The notes under the pieces were generated by a model. That model was not told the origin of the DNA, did no database searches, and worked only from the letters and a program-made list of their open reading frames with translations. Source: a virus. From it: DNA of 42,243 nt. The stretch is from positions 1 through 42,243 of the IMG/VR virus record IMGVR_UViG_3300021425_002479; one strand, given 5' to 3'. Made by a program: the position numbers and the translations under genes. The stretch's first letter is position 1; each line of letters begins with the position of its first letter. Of this stretch, positions 36,845-42,243 are shown piece after piece.

Positions 36845-37786
36845 ACTGCTAACGCTTTCTTCGTTTGATACTCTACGGATTGCTTCACCTAAAAGATTTG
36901 CAACACTAACCTGTCTAGTTTTTTTACAACTTTTAGGACAACGATTGGCAATTGAATCAGTAACTACTAATTCATCTAGCACACTCTTTTCTACTTTTTG
37001 ACATGCGTCACCTGACAGCACACCATGTGTAATATATGCACGAACTGAAAGTGCGCCTGCATCCATAATTGCTTTTGCGGCATGGCAAAGTGTTCCGCCG
37101 GAGTCTACAATATCATCAACTAGGATTGCATGTTTGCCAGCAACATCACCTATCAGAGCCATAACTTCTGACTTGCCTGCTTCAGGCCTACGTTTGTCAA
37201 CAATAGCAATGTCACCGTGGAACATGTCTGCAAACTTACGAGCTCTCACAGCACCGCCCGCATCTGGTGATACAAATACTGTGCCTGCTTGTTCAACATC
37301 TGGGTCATCAATAATACCAATAGTGCGTTTGATGTCTTTAGCAAACACTACACGGCTTGTCAAATCATCCACTGGGATGTCAAAGAAACCCTGTATCTGT
37401 CCTGCATGTAAATCCATTGTAAGTATTCTGTCTGCACCTGCTGTTGTTAGCAAGTTGGCAACAAGTTTTGCTGTAATTGGAGTACGACTTGCACTCTTAC
37501 GATCTTGTCGTGCGTAACCAAAGTACGGAATAACTGCTGTTATCCTTTTAGTGCTTGAGCGTCTTGCCGCGTCAATCATTACTAGGAGTTCCATCAAACT
37601 ATCATTCACAGGTGTTGCTGTACTTTGTACAATAAACACATCTTCTCCTCTAACGTTTTCTTCAAACTCAACGCTAGTTTCACCGTCTGCAAATGTTGTT
37701 ATCTTAGCTGGAACAAGAGAAGCAAAACAGTGTTCTGCAATGTCCTCTGCTAAAACCCTGTTACTATTTCCTGCGATTATTTTCAT
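36833..37786 (-). CDS. prs: Ribose-phosphate pyrophosphokinase (PRPP synthetase), 317 aa
   Basis: Makes PRPP from ribose 5-phosphate and ATP, the precursor of purines, pyrimidines and NAD. Full-length Prs: an N-terminal [20 protein letters not shown], the ATP-binding loop [34 protein letters not shown], and the PRPP-binding [20 protein letters not shown]. The end [15 protein letters not shown] is typical. ATG 37786 is used; a TTG two codons earlier is also in frame. A good sigma70 promoter lies upstream, right after the pst terminator. With guaC it suggests active control of purine nucleotides. Confidence 0.96.
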   Translation of the reverse strand: MKIIAGNSNRVLAEDIAEHCFASLVPAKITTFADGETSVEFEENVRGEDVFIVQSTATPVNDSLMELLVMIDAARRSSTKRITAVIPYFGYARQDRKSASRTPITAKLVANLLTTAGADRILTMDLHAGQIQGFFDIPVDDLTSRVVFAKDIKRTIGIIDDPDVEQAGTVFVSPDAGGAVRARKFADMFHGDIAIVDKRRPEAGKSEVMALIGDVAGKHAILVDDIVDSGGTLCHAAKAIMDAGALSVRAYITHGVLSGDACQKVEKSVLDELVVTDSIANRCPKSCKKTRQVSVANLLGEAIRRVSNEESVSSLFA

Positions 37787-37836
37787 CTTCAAGTGTAGTC
37801 CTTCCCCATGTGGATAGTATTTGTTAATGTTTATAC

Positions 37837-37865
37837 AGTATATATGTAAACGAAATAAAAGTCAA
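37837..37865 (-). promoter_or_regulatory. Sigma70-type promoter for prs
   Basis: TTGACT at 37865-37860, 17-bp spacer, TATACT at 37842-37837. CTTGACTT class, as at groES and pstS. Confidence 0.7.
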
Positions 37866-37866
37866 G

Positions 37867-37889
37867 AAAAAAGACGCCGAAACGTCTTT
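37867..37889 (-). terminator. Rho-independent terminator after pstB
   Basis: Stem AAAGACG/CGTCTTT with a 6-base loop (37870-37876 with 37883-37889), then six Us (37872-37867). It ends the pstSCAB operon. Confidence 0.88.
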
Positions 37890-37898
37890 CTGTACTTA

Positions 37899-38687
37899 TT
37901 AGCCAAAGTCTCCGCTTACGTAGGCTTTAGTTTTTCTATGATTAGGATTGCCAAAGATTTTCTTTGTGGTACCCTTTTCTATGATCTCTCCCAAATGGAA
38001 GTACGCTGTTGTATCTGAAATACGTTTTGCCTGTTGCATATTGTGTGTCACAATAACAATGGTATAGTTCTTTTTCAGTTCAAGTATTAGTTCTTCAATA
38101 GCATTGGTTGAGATTGGATCTAGTGCTGAACAAGGCTCATCTAGTAATAGTATCTGTGGATCAACGGCAAGGCTACGAGCAATACATAGTCGCTGTTGCT
38201 GTCCACCACTAAGGCCAAATGCATTGTCGTGCAATCTATCTTTTACTTCATCCCAAAGATTTGCTTTCTTTAGACTGTCTTCTACGATAGCATCTAACTG
38301 TTCTTTTGTTTCGTACATACGATGTAGTTTAGGACCATATGCAATGTTTTCATAGATGCTTTTTGGAAAAGGATTAGGCTTTTGAAACACCATACCTACA
38401 CTCTTACGCAAGTTGTTTACATTGGTATATTGTGTTCTATAAATGTCAGTACCGTCAATGTCTACCGAGCCTTTGGTTTTGCAAATATCAACAAAGTCGT
38501 TCATACGGTTCAATGCTCTAAGGAATGTGCTTTTACCACAACCACTTGGACCAATTAGAGCAGTAACATTGTTCTTGCGTATCTGTAAGTCAGCATCAAT
38601 AATAGCGTGATGATCATCATACCAAATGTTTAGTCCTCGAACATTGATCTTTGAACTTGAATTTAGTTCTAGTGTTTCTCTTACCAT
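37899..38687 (-). CDS. pstB: Phosphate ABC transporter ATP-binding protein PstB, 262 aa
   Basis: ATPase of the high-affinity phosphate importer. Walker [10 protein letters not shown] (near residue 46), Q-loop [20 protein letters not shown], signature [15 protein letters not shown], Walker [16 protein letters not shown] and the switch His [10 protein letters not shown] are all intact. Length and sequence are those of bacterial PstB. The start overlaps the pstA stop. A strong terminator follows. Its catalytic motifs are complete, so the phage copy should be able to work. Confidence 0.97.
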   Translation of the reverse strand: MVRETLELNSSSKINVRGLNIWYDDHHAIIDADLQIRKNNVTALIGPSGCGKSTFLRALNRMNDFVDICKTKGSVDIDGTDIYRTQYTNVNNLRKSVGMVFQKPNPFPKSIYENIAYGPKLHRMYETKEQLDAIVEDSLKKANLWDEVKDRLHDNAFGLSGGQQQRLCIARSLAVDPQILLLDEPCSALDPISTNAIEELILELKKNYTIVIVTHNMQQAKRISDTTAYFHLGEIIEKGTTKKIFGNPNHRKTKAYVSGDFG

Positions 38688-39862
38688 TTTATTTCAAACC
38701 TTTTCCTTAACCAGATTGCTAATGCATTTAGCACTATGAGTGCTGAGAGTAGAACAAGGATTGCCGCACTGGTTTTTTCAGCAAAGCCTCGTTCGGGTGA
38801 GTCTGCCCAAAGATATATTTGAACAGGTAATGTTGTTGCACTATCCATCGGAGTACTTGGTGCTGTAAGAATAAATGCAACCATACCAATCATTAGTAGT
38901 GGCGCACTCTCTCCTATTGCTCTAGCAATACCTATGATAGTTCCTGTGATGATGCCAGGCGTAGCCGCTGGCAACACCTGATAAATTGTTGTTTGCATTC
39001 TACTGCCACCTAGAGCATTTGATGCATCTCTAATTGACTGTGGTACTGTTCTAAGAGCCGTCCTGGCACTAATAACAATCACAGGAAGTATTAGGATGCC
39101 CAGTGTAATTGCTCCTACTAAACTAGCACTCCTTGGCATACCAAAGAAGTTTATCAACAATGCTAAACCTAACAAGCCATAAACAATACTAGGTACTGCG
39201 GCTAGGTTGTTGATGTTGATCTCCATAAAGTCTCGGACCCAACCACGCTTCCTAATTTGAAACTCTTCCATATAAGTAGCACATCCTACTCCTATAGGAA
39301 ATGCAAACAATACTGCCAGTCCAATTGTGTAAAACGTTCCTACCACTGCTCCCCATATGCCTGCTATCTCAGGTGAGCGACTGTCTGAGTTTGTCCAGAA
39401 GTCCCAATTGAATCCTCGATATATCTTGCCTTGCTCTATAAGAGAATCCACAACACTTTGTTGAACTTCATCTAGTTTGTTGTAAACGCCTTTAACATAC
39501 ATATCAACGTCTGTGTGTGCTACTAGTGTATAAACACCTGGCTCTATAATATCTATCGTACTATAAGCATTAGGAGTAACAAGTTGTCGCAAACTTTTCT
39601 TAGTCTTTCGATCGTTCATATCTGTTACTAGGTTATACATTGCACTGTTAATTGTTTTCTTTGTAGTGCTTTCTACATCATAAACTTCTACATCAATCTT
39701 AGTTTGTGTAAATGCGCCTATACCTTTATAGCCTAGTGTAGCAAAGAACACCAACATCAATAATGCTGTTAGTGCAAGTGCAGACTTACAGGCATACTCT
39801 AGGCCTTTTTGTAGGCGTCTGCGTCTGCCGTCTAGTCTACTGTTTAAGTCTATCGATTGCAT
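38681..39862 (-). CDS. pstA: Phosphate ABC transporter permease PstA, 393 aa
   Basis: Inner-membrane permease. TM1 (about 28-48) is followed by a long periplasmic loop (about 55-165), as in alphaproteobacterial PstA, then five more helices. The EAA motif that docks PstB is [20 protein letters not shown], then TPGIITG. The start overlaps pstC by 26 bases without a clear ribosome site, so translation is coupled. Longer than E. coli PstA (296 aa) because of the loop; this points to an alphaproteobacterial donor. Confidence 0.95.
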   Translation of the reverse strand: MQSIDLNSRLDGRRRRLQKGLEYACKSALALTALLMLVFFATLGYKGIGAFTQTKIDVEVYDVESTTKKTINSAMYNLVTDMNDRKTKKSLRQLVTPNAYSTIDIIEPGVYTLVAHTDVDMYVKGVYNKLDEVQQSVVDSLIEQGKIYRGFNWDFWTNSDSRSPEIAGIWGAVVGTFYTIGLAVLFAFPIGVGCATYMEEFQIRKRGWVRDFMEININNLAAVPSIVYGLLGLALLINFFGMPRSASLVGAITLGILILPVIVISARTALRTVPQSIRDASNALGGSRMQTTIYQVLPAATPGIITGTIIGIARAIGESAPLLMIGMVAFILTAPSTPMDSATTLPVQIYLWADSPERGFAEKTSAAILVLLSALIVLNALAIWLRKRFEIKW

Positions 39863-40784
39863 TCTTATAGTTCCTATATGCTATCCAGTTTAATATAAAT
39901 GTAACTACAAATAGAGTAAACGCAAGAGCAAATGCTGAAAGTGTTTTGGCACTGTCAAACTCTTGGTCACCTATTAGTAGTGTTACAATCTGTACTGTTA
40001 CTGTTGTTACTGCTTCTAGTGGATTAGCTGTTAAGTTAGCGGCTAGTCCTGCCGCCATAACAACAATCATTGTTTCACCTACGGCTCTTGCAATGGCCAT
40101 AATAAATCCTGCAACAATGCCCGGCAGGGCGGCAGGTAATATAATATCTTTAATTGTTTCTTCTCGTGTAGCACCTACACCTCTTGCGCCGTCTCGCATT
40201 GCACTTGGTACTGCTTTGATAACATCATCAGTGATTGACGAGATCAAGGGTATAATCATCATACCCATTACAAGTCCAGCGGCCAGTGCTGACTCGGTTG
40301 CTACATCTAATCCAAGTGTAACACCCATTTCACGCAGCCAAGGACCTAGCACGATTGCGGCAAAGAATCCGTACACCACTGTAGGGATGCCTGCTAGTAT
40401 TTCTAACAATGGCTTTACTACTATTCGGTGTGAGGGTTTTAAATATTCTGATGTATAAATTGCGGCAAGCAATCCAATTGGTCCTGCTATGCACATTGCA
40501 ATAATTGTAATAAAAAGTGTGCCCCACATTAGTGGAACAAATCCAAACTCGCCTGAGCTACCTACACTGTCTGCTCTAAAGGCTGTTTGTGGGCTCCAAG
40601 TGGTGTTAAAGAAAAACTCACTGGGCGGAACCATTGTAAAAAATTTAATTGTTTCGTAACTTAGACTAGCAATGATGGCAAATGTAATTCCTACTGTAAT
40701 CCAACTACTAACTCTAAAAAAGCCTTTAAGCCAGTCTTCACTGAACCCGCTTTGCTTTTGCTTTGGTCCTATCCATATAAACAT
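39837..40784 (-). CDS. pstC: Phosphate ABC transporter permease PstC, 315 aa
   Basis: Partner permease of PstA. It has six hydrophobic helices and the EAA motif ARGVGATREETIKDIILPAA, then LPGIVAG. The length is near E. coli PstC (319 aa). The start is ATG 40784, with GAGG 6 nt upstream; the ATG 12 bases earlier forms part of the ribosome site. A strong cUUCGg hairpin lies between pstS and this start. Complete and apparently functional. Confidence 0.95.
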   Translation of the reverse strand: MFIWIGPKQKQSGFSEDWLKGFFRVSSWITVGITFAIIASLSYETIKFFTMVPPSEFFFNTTWSPQTAFRADSVGSSGEFGFVPLMWGTLFITIIAMCIAGPIGLLAAIYTSEYLKPSHRIVVKPLLEILAGIPTVVYGFFAAIVLGPWLREMGVTLGLDVATESALAAGLVMGMMIIPLISSITDDVIKAVPSAMRDGARGVGATREETIKDIILPAALPGIVAGFIMAIARAVGETMIVVMAAGLAANLTANPLEAVTTVTVQIVTLLIGDQEFDSAKTLSAFALAFTLFVVTFILNWIAYRNYKNAIDRLKQ

Positions 40785-40799
40785 TCTATACCTCATAAT

Positions 40800-40823
40800 G
40801 GGAGTGAGCCGAAGCCCACTCCC
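40800..40823 (-). other. Intercistronic hairpin between pstS and pstC
   Basis: GGGAGTGGGC-TTCG-GCTCACTCCC on the minus strand (40823-40814 with 40809-40800), one G-U pair, cUUCGg tetraloop. There is no U-tract. It lies 13 bases after pstS and 16 bases before pstC, so it may block 3' decay and keep PstS levels above those of the permeases. Confidence 0.7.
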
Positions 40824-40835
40824 TTAATTTATGAC

Positions 40836-41837
40836 TTAGTTTAACACGTTCGCACGTACTTTGTCAAGTTCTTTTTGTGGTAGAGGAATAAGTCCTGCAT
40901 CACCTAATGAACCATCTTGTCCTGCAACGTCATCACTAAGGTATAGTTCCATAAACTCAGTCATACCTGGAATTACACCCATATGTTCTTTCTTAGCATA
41001 TACATATAGTCCACGGCTTGCTGGATATGTTCCATCTGCGATAGATTCAAATGTTGGAACAACTCCACTGATAGGAGATCCTTGAATAACATCTGTGTTT
41101 TGGTCTAGGAATGAATATCCAAAGATACCAAACGCATTAGGATTGTTAGTTAATTTTTGAATGATAAGGTTATCGTTCTCACCTGCTTCTACATACGCAC
41201 CATCTTCACGGATACCGTGACAGATGCCTTTGTATGCTTTCTTGTCTTTCTTCTTCATAGATTTTACCCAATCAAAAGTCTTACAACCTTTTTCCATAAC
41301 AAGTTCTACCCAAGCATCTCTTGTTCCACTTGATGGTGGAGGTCCAAGTACTTCAATTTTAATTGCTGGAAAGTTTGGGTTAATTTGATTCCAATGTGTG
41401 TATGGATTTGCAACGAGGCTTCCATCTACTTGTGGAACATCTTTAGCCAATGCTTTGTATAACTCAAGTGGAGTTACTTCCATTGCTGGGCCTTCTTTTG
41501 AGTTAGCGAACACAATGCCGTCATAGCCTACCATCATCTCTAATGGTGTGATGCCGTTTGCTGCACACTTTTCTACTTCACTTGATTTAATAGCACGACT
41601 TGCGTTTGTGAAGTCTGGGTGACTTGCACCTGTACCTGCACAAAACAATTTCATACCACCACCAGTACCAGTTGATTCAATAACTGGAGCTGTGTTGCCT
41701 TCTGCGGCAAATGTTTCGCCTACGATTGTTGTGAAAGGATAAACTGTAGAGGACCCTACAATTCTAATTTCTCTTGCTTCAGCTACAGATGCAACTGCAA
41801 AGACGGTCAAGAGAGCCGCCACGAATGATTTTACCAT
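40836..41837 (-). CDS. pstS: Phosphate-binding protein PstS, 333 aa
   Basis: Periplasmic phosphate receptor. A signal peptide ends VAEA. Phosphate-loop residues are visible in VGSSTVYPFT, ESTGTGGGMKLFCAG, and PPSSGTRDAWVEL. The length is usual for alphaproteobacterial PstS. AGGAG lies 7 nt before the ATG. It is first in the operon and has a sigma70 promoter whose -10 also forms a perfect late box, so it can be made both early and late. PstS is a familiar phage auxiliary gene; here it keeps its transporter. Confidence 0.96.
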   Translation of the reverse strand: MVKSFVAALLTVFAVASVAEAREIRIVGSSTVYPFTTIVGETFAAEGNTAPVIESTGTGGGMKLFCAGTGASHPDFTNASRAIKSSEVEKCAANGITPLEMMVGYDGIVFANSKEGPAMEVTPLELYKALAKDVPQVDGSLVANPYTHWNQINPNFPAIKIEVLGPPPSSGTRDAWVELVMEKGCKTFDWVKSMKKKDKKAYKGICHGIREDGAYVEAGENDNLIIQKLTNNPNAFGIFGYSFLDQNTDVIQGSPISGVVPTFESIADGTYPASRGLYVYAKKEHMGVIPGMTEFMELYLSDDVAGQDGSLGDAGLIPLPQKELDKVRANVLN

Positions 41838-41882
41838 TTTTTATCTCCTATATGGTTAATGCCCTGTTGGGCCATCATAATA

Positions 41883-41905
41883 GTGAAGGCCTTTTTCGCC
41901 TTCAC
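41883..41905 (-). other. Hairpin at the start of the pst transcript
   Basis: GTGAAGGC/GCCTTCAC with a 7-base loop (41883-41890 with 41898-41905). On the minus strand it starts 3 bases after the late box and is followed by TATTATG, not a U-run. It could be a weak terminator of the upstream barrel gene or a leader structure. Confidence 0.5.
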
Positions 41906-41908
41906 GTT

Positions 41909-41939
41909 TATTTATAACATGGTGTAAAATAGAAGTCAA
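41909..41939 (-). promoter_or_regulatory. Combined sigma70 and late promoter for pstSCAB
   Basis: TTGACT at 41939-41934, 17-bp spacer, TATAAA at 41916-41911; the same bases extend to TATAAATA (41916-41909), a perfect T4 late box. A clear Pho box was not found. Confidence 0.65.
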
Positions 41940-41949
41940 GTACAGACAA

Positions 41950-42243
41950 TCAAAAGTTATATCGAATTTCCGTTTCTAACTTTGATTTAGAAGTGCCTGT
42001 GTCTTTTGTTTCTAGTTTGCCTTTAAAAGTAAATCTATTTAATTTTACTTTGTAACCTGCTTCGTAACTATAGCCGTTTGTCATTGGACCTAGTTCAAAG
42101 TAAAGGTTGTTTTTGGCCTTGTATCCAAGACGTAGATGTTGAGTGTTCTTGTCAAACTTCCAGTCTTTGTGTTGGTGTTCGTGCTTGTATTCAACATACG
42201 GTCCTGCATAAGCTGTAGTCGTTACAATGCACATCACTATTGC
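41950..42243 (-). CDS. Outer-membrane barrel-type protein, 5' end outside the window
   Basis: Only the C-terminal 97 residues are visible: the end of a signal peptide (CIVTTTAYA), then alternating polar/aromatic strands (GPYVEYKHEHQHKDWKF, YEAGYKVKLNRFTFKGKLE) ending in the aromatic YNF typical of outer-membrane barrels. The frame stays open to the right edge. It lies upstream of pstS without a U-tract terminator between them. Perhaps a small porin linked to phosphate uptake; that is a guess from position. It is similar in kind to the barrels at 12242 and 20970 but not a clear paralog. Confidence 0.65.
   Translation of the reverse strand, partial: AIVMCIVTTTAYAGPYVEYKHEHQHKDWKFDKNTQHLRLGYKAKNNLYFELGPMTNGYSYEAGYKVKLNRFTFKGKLETKDTGTSKSKLETEIRYNF

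Noticed and set aside
39946-40458. Plus-strand 170-codon open frame
   Set aside because: Antisense shadow of pstC, whose EAA motif and helices are clear on the other strand.
41917-41949. Pho box upstream of pstS
   Set aside because: Only a loose CTGTCAT-like pair (TTGTCTG, TTGACTT) occurs at 11-bp spacing, about four of seven matches each; too weak to claim.
1-42243. A bacterial chromosome with an embedded prophage
   Set aside because: T4-type late boxes precede both the auxiliary genes (pstS, nrdA, cyclase) and the virion genes. There is no integrase, att site, tRNA or host housekeeping block. Chimerism near 36 kb cannot be fully excluded without reads.

Overview
The window is part of a T4-like (myovirus) marine phage genome, most likely infecting a marine alphaproteobacterium of the SAR11/SAR116 kind. 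It is AT-rich and tightly packed. No stretch without a gene exceeds about 130 bases, and stop/start overlaps (ATGA, TAATG) are common. Almost everything is on the minus strand. The phage assignment rests on a pectate-lyase-fold tail fibre, a PAAR spike-tip protein, small virion-type proteins, phage-type class Ia ribonucleotide reductase with glutaredoxin, repeated T4-type late promoter boxes (TATAAATA / CTAAATA) and viral auxiliary genes (ho1, an FDBR, hsp20, bS21, pstS, 2OG-Fe(II) oxygenase). No rRNA, tRNA, CRISPR array or transposon was seen.

Layout. 1-533: truncated peroxiredoxin. 629-1802: a plus-strand cluster of tiny proteins, including two UviB/BhlA-like membrane proteins. 1783-8485: one operon encoding CsgF, CsgG, two secreted curlin-repeat proteins, a FecR/curlin protein, two small proteins and a CHASE2-adenylate cyclase, i.e. 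a complete curli-type export locus plus a signalling enzyme. 8619-9752: a putative PD-(D/E)XK protein with a capsid-targeting-like N terminus. 9766-12214: bilin synthesis (ho1, PcyX-like FDBR) downstream of clpS, hsp20 and groES. 12242-18048: outer-membrane barrel, DUF401-like transporter, GMP reductase, 2OG oxygenase, bS21 and a large coiled-coil membrane protein. 18074-20875: three lipoproteins, a SleB-like hydrolase with a signal peptide, and a thermonuclease. 20970-29167: outer-membrane protein, small phage proteins, PAAR, grx-nrdB-nrdA, tail fibre, exonuclease. 29217-36009: small virion-type genes, many starting with a short M-x-[ILF]-x-E-type leader ending in [LI]-x-E, like T4 internal head proteins. 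These include a nucleotidyltransferase-fold protein next to a KxDG-containing ligase-like protein. 36077-42243: a plus-strand lipase, then prs and a complete pstSCAB phosphate transporter, and the end of another barrel protein.

Regulation. Two promoter systems can be read. Nine host-type sigma70 promoters (TTGACA or TTGACT, 17-18 bp, TATAAT-like) sit in front of prx, groES, rpsU, the lipoproteins, the hydrolase operon, nrdB, the exonuclease, prs and pstS. About twenty T4-type late boxes precede the remaining units. Several late boxes lie only 4-5 nt from the start codon, which implies leaderless late mRNAs. At pstS the two promoter types share the same bases.

How the genes may work together (inference). 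The phage would reinforce phosphate uptake (Pst), PRPP and purine nucleotide supply (Prs, GuaC), deoxynucleotide synthesis (NrdAB/Grx), protein folding and turnover (GroES, Hsp20, ClpS) and translation (bS21). It would also remodel the host surface (curli-type pore and fibres, lipoproteins, barrels) and load a set of enzymes into the capsid for delivery at infection.
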